Positions 1-9,493 of a stretch of DNA of 64,000 nt are shown here, in pieces; within the stretch, counting starts at the first letter, position 1, and every line of letters begins with the position of its first letter. This DNA is from an uncultured Rhodopila sp. (GTDB lineage: Bacteria; Pseudomonadota; Alphaproteobacteria; Acetobacterales; Acetobacteraceae): positions 124,001-188,000 of the forward strand of contig NZ_CAJATU010000163.1 of NCBI RefSeq assembly GCF_903944925.1, read 5' to 3'. The notes beneath the pieces were generated by a model, which did not search any database, was not told where the DNA came from, and was given only the letters and a program-made list of their open reading frames with translations. The position numbers and the translations under genes were made by a program.

Positions 1-594
1 CAGACCCACCGCCGCATCGTCTGGATCTTCGCCGGCAGCCATGACATCACCGAACTGACTCACGCGCCCTGGACCTCCTACCTCGTCAGCGCCCGCACCA
101 TCGAGGTGCCGTTGTTCACACCGGCGGAAACCCGCGCCCTGCTGACCGAGCCGCTGCGCTACTCGCCGCTGTGGCAGAAGGACGACCCGAAGCGCCCCCG
201 CTTCGCCCCCGCCCTGTGGGGCGAGAACGGCATCGAGCGCATCCACGCCGAAGCCGGCGGCTGGCCGCATCTGGTCCAACTCATCGCCGAGACCGTCGTC
301 GATCTGCTCAATGAAGGCACCGCCCCGAACGCGGATGCCGCGCTGCTGGAGCGCGCCCTCGACAAGGCGATCATCTCCGGCGACACGGTGCTGCGCGAAC
401 TGGTGCAGCGCGAATCCCGCCTGCCCGGCGAATGGGACTACATCCGCGCGTTCCAGCGCGTGGACACCCAGCCGCCGCCGGAGGATGAGACTCTCCACCG
501 CTCCCTCCGCCGCCGCCTGCTGGTGACCGAGGACAATGGCCTGTGGCGGATGCGCGTGCCGCTGATGCAGCGCTGGTTGCGGCAGCGGGGGTGA
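1..594 (+). CDS. C-terminal part of an AAA/STAND-like ATPase (5' truncated by window edge)
   Basis: The reading frame is open from base 1, so the N-terminal part, including any Walker A motif, lies outside the window. The visible 197 residues begin in a strand-rich stretch (IVWIFAGSHDITEL) typical of the sensor-1 region of AAA_16/STAND ATPases. Next come an arginine-rich segment (LLTEPLRYSP) and a helical region. The C-terminal part (about residues 145-197) looks like a winged-helix domain of the kind that follows the ATPase core. Such proteins are often multi-domain signalling or defence ATPases, but the partner domain cannot be seen. The assignment rests on general sequence character only. 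Confidence 0.5.
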   Translation, partial: QTHRRIVWIFAGSHDITELTHAPWTSYLVSARTIEVPLFTPAETRALLTEPLRYSPLWQKDDPKRPRFAPALWGENGIERIHAEAGGWPHLVQLIAETVVDLLNEGTAPNADAALLERALDKAIISGDTVLRELVQRESRLPGEWDYIRAFQRVDTQPPPEDETLHRSLRRRLLVTEDNGLWRMRVPLMQRWLRQRG

Positions 595-701
595 TTGGCC
601 GCTCGCGGCTTTCCGGCGCGACAACTCCCAACGCGAACTGCGCCCAGTCCTTGCAATTACCAGCCGGAAGTACGATTTTGCGGTGCGTGGAGACAAAACC
701 C

Positions 702-899
702 ATGACCATCCTCGATCAACCGGCGATCCCGGACCCCAAGCTTGCCTCGCCGGACGAACGTGTCCACGTCGCGGTGGCACCGGGGCTGCTCGACCAGGAG
801 CATGTCGTTGACCGGGAGGAAGACGACACCGACGCCGATTACGAAGCCCGGAGCCGCTTGGTGGCTGCCGTGTTGAAGATCGCCCGGCAGGTTGACTGA
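702..899 (+). CDS. Small acidic protein, possible antitoxin of the PemK-like pair
   Basis: A 65-residue acidic protein with a run of Asp/Glu in the middle (DREEDDTDADYEAR) followed by a basic amphipathic C-terminal helix. It begins at an ATG at 702, and its TGA stop overlaps the TTG start of the next gene, the arrangement expected for translational coupling. No DNA-binding motif is obvious. The antitoxin role is inferred from position, size and charge; the family is not recognised. Confidence 0.45.
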   Translation: MTILDQPAIPDPKLASPDERVHVAVAPGLLDQEHVVDREEDDTDADYEARSRLVAAVLKIARQVD

Positions 900-1329
900 C
901 AGTCCCTACCGGTCGGGCGACTTCGTTTGGTGCGCCTTTCCGGAGCATGAGAACCCTGCTCGTCCCGGCCCGATGCACCTCGCCTATGTGCTGGCCACGA
1001 CCGGCCGAATCTCAGTGATTGCAGCCTACACAACAAGCCAGCTATCTGCGGAAACAGCGGCGGCAGCGCGTGGGCGATTCCGGTTCAGCCGGGATCAGGC
1101 TCTGGAACTCGGCCAACAACGGGCCTTTGAACTAAATCTGCAACGGCTCGCGTTCGTCCCGATGACCGCCGTGTGGTTCCCCGGCCTGAACCAGCCGGAC
1201 AGAGGTATCCAGGGTCACGCACCCAAGCGCCTGCAACAACAGATCTGGCAAGCAGCCGAAGACATCCTCACACGTCACGCCGAGTTGGTCGAACGGCTTG
1301 GACCGCTGTGGCCAAACACCCGGCGTTAG
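892..1329 (+). CDS. PemK/MazF-like protein (putative toxin)
   Basis: A 145-residue protein starting with TTG at 892, overlapping the preceding small ORF by 8 bases. The N-terminal strand pattern GDFVWCAFPEHE, followed about ten residues later by PGPMHLAYVLATT, fits the start of the PemK/MazF fold, where a G-D-[VIL]-V-x-x-x-F-P strand precedes the RP-x-L-V strand. The segment VIAAYTTSQ would be the next core strand, and VWFPG lies in the position of a later one. MazF-type proteins are ribosome-independent mRNA interferases. Here the canonical RP is replaced by RPGPMH and the family match is weak. A toxin role is inferred from fold pattern and pairing. Confidence 0.45.
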   Translation: MTDSPYRSGDFVWCAFPEHENPARPGPMHLAYVLATTGRISVIAAYTTSQLSAETAAAARGRFRFSRDQALELGQQRAFELNLQRLAFVPMTAVWFPGLNQPDRGIQGHAPKRLQQQIWQAAEDILTRHAELVERLGPLWPNTRR

Positions 1330-1440
1330 CACCCCGGGGCCCCCAAACCACCGCCCCATCCCTTGTCGCCCCATCCCTTTGACCTTCCCCACCGCAAGCG
1401 CGATGCTCCGCCGCGCCGCACCGCCTGAGGGAGACGTTCA

Positions 1441-2139
1441 ATGATCGAAGTCTGGAGCTGGCCGACACCGAACGGCCACAAGGTCCATATCGCCCTGGAG
1501 GAACTCGGCCTCCCCTACAAGGTCATCCCGGTCAACATCGGCAAAGGCGACCAGTTCAAGCCCGAGTTCCTCGCCATCACCCCGAACCACCGCATCCCCG
1601 CCATCGTCGATCCCGACGGCCCCGGCGGCGTCCCGCTCAAGCTGTTCGAATCCGCCGCCATCCTCATCTACCTCTCCGAAAAATCCGGCGGTCGGCTGAT
1701 CCCGGCCGATCCCGTCCAGCGCTACACCTGCCTGCAATGGATGATGTTCCAGATGGGCGGCACCGGACCGATGTTCGGCCAGTACAATCACTTCGCCAAC
1801 TACGCTCCGGAGAAAATCCCCTACGCGATCGAGCGCTACACCAACGAGACAAAACGCCTGCACCGCGTGCTGGACAAACGGCTCGGCGAATCCGAATACC
1901 TGGCCGGTCCGGAGTATTCGATGGCCGACATCATCAACTTCCCCTGGATCCGCAACCCCGAGCGCCGCAACATCGACCTCGCCGACTACCCCAATGTGCA
2001 TCGCTGGCACGACACCATCGCCGCCCGCCCCGCCGTGCAGCGCGGCGTGGAGGTGCTGGCCGACAAGAAACGACCCGGCCCGATGACCGACGAAGAGCGC
2101 GAGGTCATGTTCGGCAAGACCCAGTTCGCGGTGCGCTAG
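1441..2139 (+). CDS. Glutathione S-transferase family protein (YfcG/YghU-like)
   Basis: A 232-residue cytosolic GST. Residues 1-85 form the thioredoxin-like domain, with the start WSWPTPNGHKV (the TPNG segment is typical of the nu-class disulfide-bond oxidoreductases YfcG and YghU), the cis-proline segment NHRIPAIVD and ESAAILIYL, which binds the glutathione gamma-glutamyl moiety. Residues 95-205 form the helical C-terminal domain, with SMADI as the N-capping box. The family uses glutathione for disulfide reduction or conjugation. It stands alone, 7 bases before glpD. A GGGAGA ribosome site lies just upstream of the ATG at 1441. Confidence 0.88.
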   Translation: MIEVWSWPTPNGHKVHIALEELGLPYKVIPVNIGKGDQFKPEFLAITPNHRIPAIVDPDGPGGVPLKLFESAAILIYLSEKSGGRLIPADPVQRYTCLQWMMFQMGGTGPMFGQYNHFANYAPEKIPYAIERYTNETKRLHRVLDKRLGESEYLAGPEYSMADIINFPWIRNPERRNIDLADYPNVHRWHDTIAARPAVQRGVEVLADKKRPGPMTDEEREVMFGKTQFAVR

Positions 2140-2146
2140 GCCACGC

Positions 2147-3646
2147 GTGACGGACGCCGTCTACGACCTCGCGATCATCGGCGGCGGCATCAACGGCTGC
2201 GGCATCGCCCGCGACGCCGCCGGCCGCGGCTGGAGCGTCTTCCTGTGCGACCGAGCCGATCTCGGATCGGGGACGTCGAGCGCATCCACGAAGCTGATCC
2301 ACGGCGGCCTGCGCTATCTCGAACACTACGAATTCCGCCTGGTGCGCGAGGCGCTGATGGAACGCGAGGTGCTGTGGGGCATCGCGCCGCACATCATCTG
2401 GCCGCTGCGCTTCGTGCTGCCGCACCACAAAAGGCTGCGTCCGGCCTGGCTGCTGCGGCTCGGCCTGTTCCTGTACGACCACCTCGGCGGCCGCAAGCGC
2501 CTGCCGCCCACACGCACGCTGAACCTGCGCAGCGACCCGGTTGGCCGGGTGCTGAAACCGGCGTTCACCCGGGGTTTCAGCTATTCCGATTGCTGGGTCG
2601 AGGACTCCCGCCTGGTCGTGCTCAACGCCCGCGACGCGGCGGACCGGGGCGCGACGATCGCACCGCGCACCGCCTGCGTCTCCGCCGAACGGCGCGACGG
2701 GCTGTGGCACCTGGAGCTCAAAGCCGGCACCGGCACGACGCAGACCATCCGCGCCCGAGCGCTAATCAACGCCGCCGGCCCCCGGGTCGCCGAGGTCGCC
2801 GGATCGGTTGTCCGAACCAACGTTCCGGCGCGTATCCGGCTGGTCCAGGGCAGCCATATCGTGGTCCGCAAGCTGTACGACCACGACGCGGCCTATATCT
2901 TCCAGAACGCCGACAGCCGCATCTTCTTCCTGATCCCGTACGAGCGCGACTTCACCCTGATTGGCACAACCGACCTGGACTACACCGGCGACCCGTCGGC
3001 GGTTCATATCAGTACCGAGGAGATCGAGTATCTGTGCCGCTCGACCGCCGAATACCTGCGCCAGCCCGTCACCCCCGACCAGGTGGTCTGGTCATACTCC
3101 GGCGTGCGGCCACTGTTCGATGACGGATCATCCGCGCCGGAGCAGGCCACCCGCGACTATGTGCTGAAACTGGATGCACCAGTCGGCGCACCCGCGCTGC
3201 TGACGGTGTTCGGCGGCAAGATCACCACCTATCGGCGCCTCGCCGAGACCGCGCTGTCGATGCTGCAGCCGCACCTTCCTCCCGCCGCCCGCCAGCCGCC
3301 GGGCTGGACCGGGCGCACACCGCTGCCCGGCGGCGACTTCCCGATGCAGGGGTTCGGGGCGCTGGTCGCATCCGCCGCCGCCCGCTACCCGTCCGTGCCG
3401 CCCGCCACGCTGCGCCGCCTGTTCCGCGCCTACGGCACCCGGGCGCACACCATCATCAGCAACGACCCCGGCGCGGACCTGATGGAGGCTGAACTGCGCT
3501 ACCTGATCGACTCCGAATGGGCGCGCACCGCCGAGGACGTCGTCTGGCGCCGCAGCAAGCTCGGCCTGCGCCTGACGCCCGAGGAGATCGCCGCCATCGA
3601 CACAACGATGCGCCGCTTGATACAGGAGAGCCCGACGGCGGCATAA
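2147..3646 (+). CDS. glpD: Glycerol-3-phosphate dehydrogenase (aerobic, FAD)
   Basis: Membrane-associated flavoenzyme that oxidises sn-glycerol 3-phosphate to dihydroxyacetone phosphate and passes electrons to ubiquinone. The 499-residue length matches GlpD. The N-terminal dinucleotide motif GGGINGCGIARDAAGRG binds FAD, and the GTSSASTKLIHGGLRYLE segment is a GlpD signature. The C-terminal DAO_C domain (about residues 390-490) is present. The start is a GTG at 2147, 7 bases after the GST stop. glpK follows 18 bases downstream, so the two encode consecutive steps of glycerol catabolism in the order reductase-kinase. No glycerol facilitator or glpR is in view. Confidence 0.95.
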   Translation: MTDAVYDLAIIGGGINGCGIARDAAGRGWSVFLCDRADLGSGTSSASTKLIHGGLRYLEHYEFRLVREALMEREVLWGIAPHIIWPLRFVLPHHKRLRPAWLLRLGLFLYDHLGGRKRLPPTRTLNLRSDPVGRVLKPAFTRGFSYSDCWVEDSRLVVLNARDAADRGATIAPRTACVSAERRDGLWHLELKAGTGTTQTIRARALINAAGPRVAEVAGSVVRTNVPARIRLVQGSHIVVRKLYDHDAAYIFQNADSRIFFLIPYERDFTLIGTTDLDYTGDPSAVHISTEEIEYLCRSTAEYLRQPVTPDQVVWSYSGVRPLFDDGSSAPEQATRDYVLKLDAPVGAPALLTVFGGKITTYRRLAETALSMLQPHLPPAARQPPGWTGRTPLPGGDFPMQGFGALVASAAARYPSVPPATLRRLFRAYGTRAHTIISNDPGADLMEAELRYLIDSEWARTAEDVVWRRSKLGLRLTPEEIAAIDTTMRRLIQESPTAA

Positions 3647-3664
3647 GCAGGGGGACGACAAACA

Positions 3665-5164
3665 ATGGCGCGGCATATCCTCGTCATCGACCAGGGAACC
3701 ACATCGACGCGCAGCATCGTCTTCGACGACGCGGTGTTCCCCCTCGCCACCGCCCAGCAGGAATTCACCCAGATCTACCCCCGCCCCGGCTGGGTCGAGC
3801 ACGACCCGGAGGAAATCTGGACCTCCGTCGTGACAACCACCCGGCAGGCGCTGTCCACAGCCGATTTGGACGCGACCCGGCTGGCCGGACTCGGCATCAC
3901 CAACCAGCGGGAAACCGTGGTGCTATGGGACCGCCGCACCGGCCGCCCCATCCACAACGCCATCGTCTGGCAGGACCGCCGCACCGCCGGGGTGTGCGAA
4001 CAGATGGAACAGGCCGGCCACGGCAAGCTGGTCGCCGAGCGCACCGGGCTGCTGCTCGACCCGTATTTCTCCGCCACCAAGATCGCCTGGCTGCTGGACA
4101 ACGTGGACGGCGCGCGGGACGCCGCCAAGGCGGGTCATCTGGCGTTCGGCACGATCGACTCGTTCCTGCTGTGGCGGCTGACCGGCGGGGCCGTGCACGC
4201 GACCGACGCGACCAATGCGTCGCGCACGCTGCTGTTCGACATCCATCGCGGCGACTGGGACGATGATCTGCTGAAGCTGTTCAACATCCCCTGGTCCGTG
4301 CTGCCGTATGTCCGCGACACCGCCGGATCGTTCGGGCAGACCACGCCCGACCTGTTCGACGGGCCGGTGGCGATCCGCGGCGTGGCGGGCGACCAGCAGG
4401 CGGCGCTCATCGGCCAGGCCTGCTTCCGCCCCGGCATGGTGAAATCCACATACGGCACCGGCTGCTTCGCGCTGATCAACACCGGGCGCACGGCCATCGC
4501 CAGCAAGCACCGGCTGATCACCACCATCGCCTACCAGTTGGGCGGCGTGCGGACCTACGCGCTGGAAGGCTCGATCTTCGTGGCCGGCGCGGCGGTGCAG
4601 TGGCTGCGCGACGGGCTGGGGCTGATCGCCTCGGCCTCCGAGACCAGCGCGCTGGCCGCGGCAGCGGACCCCGATCAGGCGGTCTACATGGTGCCCGCCT
4701 TCGTCGGACTCGGCGCCCCGCACTGGGACAGCGAGGCGCGCGCGCTGCTGACCGGCATGACCCGGGGGACGACCCGCAAGGAACTGGCGCGCGCCGTGCT
4801 GGAGTGCGCCGCCTACCAGACCCGCGACCTGCTGGACGCCATGCAGGCCGATATGGGTAGCGCCCGGGCGGACGGTGCGACGGTGGTGCGCGTCGATGGC
4901 GGCATGAGCGCGAGCGACTGGACGATGCAGTTCCTCGCCGACATCCTGGGCGCCCCGGTCGATCGTCCAGCCTGCCTGGAAACGACCGCCCTCGGCGCCG
5001 CCTACCTGGCCGGCATGGCGGCCGGCCTTTACCCCGACCCGGAGACCTTCGCCGCCGCGTGGCTGGGAGAACGGCGGTTCGAGCCGAAGATGCCGGAGGA
5101 GGAACGGGCCCGAAAGTATCGGGGATGGCAGGACGCGGTGGCCAGGACGCTGCTGCGGCCGTGA
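3665..5164 (+). CDS. glpK: Glycerol kinase
   Basis: Phosphorylates glycerol to sn-glycerol 3-phosphate, the substrate of the GlpD encoded just upstream. It has 499 residues and is full length. The FGGY-family N-terminal ATP motif [13 protein letters not shown], the substrate segment [21 protein letters not shown] and the C-terminal [13 protein letters not shown] signature are all present. FGGY_N covers about residues 4-250 and FGGY_C about 260-450. The ATG at 3665 is preceded by a GGGGGAC Shine-Dalgarno-like stretch. It forms an operon with glpD. The 200 bases downstream hold one copy of the 84-bp repeat and no gene. Confidence 0.96.
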   Translation: MARHILVIDQGTTSTRSIVFDDAVFPLATAQQEFTQIYPRPGWVEHDPEEIWTSVVTTTRQALSTADLDATRLAGLGITNQRETVVLWDRRTGRPIHNAIVWQDRRTAGVCEQMEQAGHGKLVAERTGLLLDPYFSATKIAWLLDNVDGARDAAKAGHLAFGTIDSFLLWRLTGGAVHATDATNASRTLLFDIHRGDWDDDLLKLFNIPWSVLPYVRDTAGSFGQTTPDLFDGPVAIRGVAGDQQAALIGQACFRPGMVKSTYGTGCFALINTGRTAIASKHRLITTIAYQLGGVRTYALEGSIFVAGAAVQWLRDGLGLIASASETSALAAAADPDQAVYMVPAFVGLGAPHWDSEARALLTGMTRGTTRKELARAVLECAAYQTRDLLDAMQADMGSARADGATVVRVDGGMSASDWTMQFLADILGAPVDRPACLETTALGAAYLAGMAAGLYPDPETFAAAWLGERRFEPKMPEEERARKYRGWQDAVARTLLRP

Positions 5165-5190
5165 GAGTGCTGCTTCAGGAGCGCTGACTC

Positions 5191-5274
5191 GTCATGCCGA
5201 CGAAGGTCGGCATCCACGCGTTTGCCTCAACCGGCACCGCACGGCGTGGATGGTGCGCCTTCGCGCACCATGAC
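5191..5274 (+). repeat. 84-bp three-hairpin intergenic repeat, copy 1
   Basis: Begins GTCATG and ends CATGAC. It contains hairpin 1 (ATGCCGAC/GTCGGCAT, 8-bp stem), a central stem CCACGC/GCGTGG enclosing about 25 bases, and hairpin 3 (ATGGTGCGC/GCGCACCAT, 9-bp stem). It lies between the convergent glpK and cysN genes. It is defined here as plus orientation; the copies at 47889 and 54170 share length and orientation, while 23010, 58631 and a variant at 44445 are inverted. Confidence 0.85.
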
Positions 5275-5363
5275 AACGCAGCCATCCGGGACGACGCAGC
5301 CATCCGGTGATCATCCCGGCTCAACGCCTGTTGCTCCCTCGCCCGCCATGACGGGGAATAAAC

Positions 5364-6947
5364 CTAGTCCGCGTGCCCGCCGGTTACCCGCGGCCGGTAC
5401 TCCGCAAACACAAGCTGCCACCCCCAGGCCGCCAGCCGATCGGCCGCCGGCCGCAGCACCAGATCGGCCAAGGTCACGGCGAGAGCCAGCCATAAGCTGC
5501 GAGCGAACAGCGCCACCACCAGGAACAGCACCACCGACTCGGTCGCCTTGCGCCCGACCGACGTCCAGAAATTCCACCGCTGCTGCGACCCCGGCTCACC
5601 CACCAGCCCCGTCAGAGCGTGCCCTCGCACATTATCGTTCGCCCGGGTCAGCCGATCGGCCTGGACCGTGCCGAGGGCGACGGTCTGGTTGGTCATGCGG
5701 TCGATCAGGATGAACGACCCCAGCTCACGGTCGCGCCCGTACACCGTGGCGGCGATCGCCTTGTCGAAATTCAGGTCGATCACGCCGATAGCGTTCATCG
5801 CCAGCACGTCGGCGGGACGGTCCTCGAAGCTGTGGATGTCCACGGCGTTGCGCAGCCGCACGACATCGGCGTTCACCTCGACCGTGCCGAGCTTGATGAT
5901 GAAGCTTTGCCCAACCCGCAGCGGCTCATCCGCCATCCACAGCACCCGCGCGGTGATCCCCTTGCGCGCCTGCATGATGGACGCCTCGTGGACAATCACG
6001 TCGCCGCGCGAAACGTCGATCTCGTCCGCCAGGGTCAATGTCACGGCCTGGCCGGCGGAGGCGGTCTGCAGGTCCCCGTCGGCAGTCACGATGCGGGCGA
6101 TCCGGCTGTGGCGCTTGTTGGGCAGCACCATAACGCCCTCACCCACGACAACCTTTCCGGTGGCGATGGTGCCGGCGTAGCCGCGGAAATCCAGGTTCGG
6201 CCGGTTGACCCACTGCACCGGGAAATGCAGCCGCTTCGCCTGGTCGGGCGCCTCGCCGATCGAGACGGTTTCGAGATACTCCAGCAGCGGCGTGCCGTGG
6301 AACCACGGCGTCCGCGTGGAACGTTCAGCGATGTTGTCGCCTTCCCGGGCACATAAAGGTATCGGCACGATCGTCTCGAAGCCAAGCGATGCGACCGTCT
6401 CGGCATAGGCAGCCACGATGTCGTCGTAGGTCTTCTGGTCGAAATCGACCAGGTCCATCTTGTTCACCGCCAGCACGACGTGGCGCACGCCGACCATCGA
6501 GACGATGAACGAATGGCGGCGAGTCTGCGGCAGGATGCCCTTGCGCGCATCCACCAGGATGATCGCCAGTTCCGCGGTGGACGCGCCGGTCGCCATGTTG
6601 CGGGTGTACTGCTCGTGGCCGGGCGTGTCGGCGACGATGAACGACCGCTTCGGCGTCGAGAAATAGCGATACGCGACGTCGATGGTGATGCCCTGCTCGC
6701 GCTCGGCCGACAGGCCATCGACCAGCAGGGCGAAATCCAGATGCTCGCCATGCGTGCCGAATTTCCGTGAATCGCGGTCGAGCGCCACAAGCTGGTCGTC
6801 CAGCACTGCATGCGAATCGTACAGCATGCGCCCGAGCAGCGTGGACTTGCCGTCGTCAACCGACCCGCAGGTCAGCAGGCGCAGCAGGGAGGCTTCACGG
6901 ACGTCGACATCAGCGACGTGTGCCGCATTGGCCAAGGCGGCACTCAT
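5364..6947 (-). CDS. cysN: Sulfate adenylyltransferase subunit 1 (CysN) with hydrophobic C-terminal extension
   Basis: GTPase subunit of ATP sulfurylase, which with CysD makes adenosine 5'-phosphosulfate (APS) from sulfate. The G-domain motifs are all visible: P-loop GSVDDGKST, DTPGH and NKMD. EF-Tu-like domains 2 and 3 run to about residue 440. In CysNC proteins an APS kinase would follow. Here residues 442-527 instead form a tail with a basic amphipathic lead and at least one hydrophobic segment (about 471-495), reminiscent of DUF2061-type membrane domains. The gene starts 1 base inside the cysD stop (TGATG), as the last gene of cysH-cysD-cysN. The absence of CysC fits the APS-type CysH encoded upstream. 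Confidence 0.93.
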   Translation of the reverse strand: MSAALANAAHVADVDVREASLLRLLTCGSVDDGKSTLLGRMLYDSHAVLDDQLVALDRDSRKFGTHGEHLDFALLVDGLSAEREQGITIDVAYRYFSTPKRSFIVADTPGHEQYTRNMATGASTAELAIILVDARKGILPQTRRHSFIVSMVGVRHVVLAVNKMDLVDFDQKTYDDIVAAYAETVASLGFETIVPIPLCAREGDNIAERSTRTPWFHGTPLLEYLETVSIGEAPDQAKRLHFPVQWVNRPNLDFRGYAGTIATGKVVVGEGVMVLPNKRHSRIARIVTADGDLQTASAGQAVTLTLADEIDVSRGDVIVHEASIMQARKGITARVLWMADEPLRVGQSFIIKLGTVEVNADVVRLRNAVDIHSFEDRPADVLAMNAIGVIDLNFDKAIAATVYGRDRELGSFILIDRMTNQTVALGTVQADRLTRANDNVRGHALTGLVGEPGSQQRWNFWTSVGRKATESVVLFLVVALFARSLWLALAVTLADLVLRPAADRLAAWGWQLVFAEYRPRVTGGHAD

Positions 6948-7849
6948 CAGAAATATCCTTCCTGCTTCTTCTGTTCCATGGAGGCGCTGCCATCGTAGTC
7001 GATGACCCGGCCCTCACGCTCGGAGGAGCGCGACCCGCGCATCTCGGCAATGATCTCGGCCAGCGTGCCGGCGGTACTTTCGACCGCGCCGGTCAGCGGG
7101 TAGCAGCCGAGCGTTCGGAAGCGGACGGATTTCATCTCCACCGTCTCGCCGGGACGCAAGGACATGCGTTCGTCATCGCGCATGATCAGCGTGCCGTCGC
7201 GTTCCACCACCGGGCGCGGCTTGGCGAAATACAGCGGCACGACGGGGATGTCTTCCTGGGCGATGTAGTCCCACACATCCGCCTCGGTCCAGTTGGACAG
7301 CGGGAAGACGCGGAAGGTCTCGCCCGGCCGCTTGCGGGTGTTGAACAGGTGCCAGGGTTCCGGGCGCTGGTTCTTCGGGTCCCAGCGATGTTCGGCCGAG
7401 CGTACGGAAAACACGCGTTCCTTGGCGCGCGACTTTTCCTCATCGCGGCGGGCGCCGCCGAAGGCCGCGTCGAATTTGTACTTGTCCAGCGCCTGCTTGA
7501 GACCCTGCGTCTTCATGACATCCGTATGCAACCGCGAGCCGGAGGTGAACGGGTTCACGCCCGCCTTCAGCCCGTCCTCATTGATATGGACAATCAGCTT
7601 GCAGCCGAGTTCGGCAACCCGGCGATCGCGAAACGTGATCATCTCGCGAAACTTCCATGTCGTATCGACATGCAGCAGCGGGAACGGCAACGGCGCCGGA
7701 TAGAACGCCTTGATCGCGAGGTGCAGCAGCACCGCGCTGTCCTTGCCGATGGAATACATCAGCACCGGGTTGTCGCAGGTGGCGGCCACCTCGCGGAAGA
7801 TATGGATGCTCTCGGCTTCCAGCCGCTGCAGGTGAGTAAGACCCCTCAT
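6947..7849 (-). CDS. cysD: Sulfate adenylyltransferase subunit 2
   Basis: Catalytic ATP pyrophosphatase-type subunit of ATP sulfurylase. It has 300 residues from the ATG at 7849, which overlaps the cysH stop codon as ATGA. A longer frame reaches 7930 but would run 85 bases into cysH and adds residues unlike the family. The PP-loop variant [13 protein letters not shown] near residue 30 is the nucleotide site, and the C-terminal [11 protein letters not shown] with a tail ending KKQEGYF is typical of CysD. It works with CysN and supplies APS to CysH. Confidence 0.96.
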   Translation of the reverse strand: MRGLTHLQRLEAESIHIFREVAATCDNPVLMYSIGKDSAVLLHLAIKAFYPAPLPFPLLHVDTTWKFREMITFRDRRVAELGCKLIVHINEDGLKAGVNPFTSGSRLHTDVMKTQGLKQALDKYKFDAAFGGARRDEEKSRAKERVFSVRSAEHRWDPKNQRPEPWHLFNTRKRPGETFRVFPLSNWTEADVWDYIAQEDIPVVPLYFAKPRPVVERDGTLIMRDDERMSLRPGETVEMKSVRFRTLGCYPLTGAVESTAGTLAEIIAEMRGSRSSEREGRVIDYDGSASMEQKKQEGYF

Positions 7850-8649
7850 GACGATTTCCCCGTTCGCACCAATCGTCCATCCGGACCGACATGCAGGCCG
7901 CATTCGCGCGCCTGGTCCTGTTCCCACCACCAGCGCCCGGCGCGCTCCGGTTCGCCCGCTTCGACCGCGCGGGTGCAGGGCGCGCAGCCGATGGACAGGA
8001 AGCCCCGGTCGTGCAGCGCATTATACGGAACGCCCGCATCGCGGACGAACGCCGCGACACGGTCGCGCGACCAATCCAGCAGCGGGTTCACCTTCAGCAG
8101 CCGGCGCGCCGCATCATACGCCACGAACTCCAGCTCCCCGCGTCCATCCGACTGATCCGCCCGCAGCCCGGTGAGCCATGCGGCGGCGCCATCCAGCGCG
8201 CGGCCAAGCGGCTCGACCTTGCGGACGCCGCAGCAGGCATGCCGCGCATCGACGGACTGGTAGAAGCCGTTGATGCCGTTCTCCCGCACCAGCCGCTGCA
8301 GCGCGCCGCCGTCCGGATGGAAGGCTTCGACGCGGATGCCGTAGCGCTGCTCGGTGTCCGCCCAGACGGCATGGGTTTCGGGGAACAGCCGCCCGGTGTC
8401 GAGCGTGGCGAAGCCGCAGGCAATGCCCGATTCGACGATCAGGTGAGTCAGCGCCTGGTCTTCCAGCCCGAAGCTGGTGGTGAAAACCACGCACCCGGGC
8501 ACGTTGCGGGACACCAGTCGCAATCGCTCAACGACTGTCAGCCCGGCGAATGAACTATTCGACAAGCTTTTGGACGTTTCTGAATCAGTCGCCGCCGCCG
8601 GCATGACGAGGGCGTCGTCACGCGGGCGGTCATCCAGGAAGTCTGCCAC
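7846..8649 (-). CDS. cysH: Assimilatory APS (phosphoadenylyl-sulfate family) reductase
   Basis: Thioredoxin-dependent reductase making sulfite from APS. It has 267 residues and an adenosine phosphosulfate reductase domain from about residue 45. The two cysteine pairs HACCGVRK and IGCAPCTRA are the four ligands of the [4Fe-4S] cluster that marks APS reductases rather than PAPS reductases, which lack these pairs. The C-terminal catalytic Cys is in QARECGLHV, equivalent to the family ECGLH motif. It is first in the cysH-cysD-cysN operon. No sulfite reductase gene (cysI/cysJ) is in this window. Confidence 0.93.
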   Translation of the reverse strand: MADFLDDRPRDDALVMPAAATDSETSKSLSNSSFAGLTVVERLRLVSRNVPGCVVFTTSFGLEDQALTHLIVESGIACGFATLDTGRLFPETHAVWADTEQRYGIRVEAFHPDGGALQRLVRENGINGFYQSVDARHACCGVRKVEPLGRALDGAAAWLTGLRADQSDGRGELEFVAYDAARRLLKVNPLLDWSRDRVAAFVRDAGVPYNALHDRGFLSIGCAPCTRAVEAGEPERAGRWWWEQDQARECGLHVGPDGRLVRTGKSS

Positions 8650-9070
8650 GATGTAAGGCTCCGGTAGTCCAAACGCAGTCGATTGATAGCCGGCTGATTA
8701 CGGCATATGCGGGGCAACTTGCGAGGTTCAAATCGCAACCCGCGGCCGGGAAAGGCCGGCCCGGCTTACGGTTGCGAAATGTTTGTTCCGTGCCGGGGTG
8801 CGCTGGCGCCAAACCATACTCCCGCGGTCAGGAATGCGGGCAGTTTGCACTCCCGTATGCGTGCATTGTGGAAGTATATTGCTCACATTTCGTATTTGAC
8901 GTGATCGCGCCGGAGACCGGCGCCGGGCGGCCTGAGGTATTTTCATGGCGGGTATGACCGAATTGGCACACTTCGTGCTCACGCCCGTGTGCCCGTTGGC
9001 GCTGCCGCCTTGCCCTGCGCCGCGTAAACCCCTACTCAGCCGCCCGTATTCGAACCTTCAGGAGGCCGCC
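8650..9070. other. 421-base divergent intergenic region between cysH and ndk
   Basis: No convincing coding sequence is present. It must carry the divergent promoters of the cys operon and ndk. A weak sigma-54-like match (TGGCAC then GTGC with correct GG-N10-GC spacing) lies at 8964-8978, about 95 bases before ndk, but the second element is imperfect. An AGGAGG Shine-Dalgarno sits immediately upstream of ndk. Confidence 0.5.
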
Positions 9071-9493
9071 ATGGCGACCGAGCGCACATTTTCCATCATC
9101 AAGCCGGATGCCACCCGGCGCAACCTGACCGGCAAGGTCAATGCCGTGCTGGAAGCGGCGGGGTTGCGCATCGTCGCGCAGAAGCGACTCCACATGACCC
9201 GGGCGCAGGCGGAGAGCTTCTACGGCGTGCATGCCGCACGGCCGTTCTTTCGCGACCTGGTGACCTTCATGACCTCCGGCCCGGTTGTCGTGCAGGTGCT
9301 GGAAGGCGAGAACGCCGTCGCCCGCAACCGCGAAGTGATGGGCGCAACCGATCCGAAGAAAGCCGAACCGGGGACGATCCGCGCGGAGTTCGCGGAGAGC
9401 ATCGAGGCGAATTCGGTGCATGGCTCGGACAGCGCCGAGAACGCCGCCGTCGAGATCGCATACTTCTTCGCGGGGACCGAGATCGTCGGATGA
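9071..9493 (+). CDS. ndk: Nucleoside-diphosphate kinase
   Basis: Transfers the gamma phosphate of ATP to NDPs through a phosphohistidine. It is 140 residues, the usual size. The N-terminus [11 protein letters not shown] and the [10 protein letters not shown]-like segment ([19 protein letters not shown]) are canonical. The active-site His is in [10 protein letters not shown]. The ATG at 9071 is chosen over an upstream in-frame start at 8945 because a perfect AGGAGG lies 6-7 bases before it and family homology begins there. It overlaps the DoxX gene by 4 bases (ATGA). Confidence 0.97.
   Translation: MATERTFSIIKPDATRRNLTGKVNAVLEAAGLRIVAQKRLHMTRAQAESFYGVHAARPFFRDLVTFMTSGPVVVQVLEGENAVARNREVMGATDPKKAEPGTIRAEFAESIEANSVHGSDSAENAAVEIAYFFAGTEIVG

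Noticed and set aside
5364-6947. CysNC fusion with APS kinase
   Set aside because: The C-terminal extension has no P-loop or APS kinase motif and is hydrophobic; moreover the CysH present is of the APS type, which needs no kinase.
8964-8978. Sigma-54 promoter for ndk
   Set aside because: The TGGCAC part is good, but the second element is GTGC and ndk is not a typical sigma-54 target; too weak to call.
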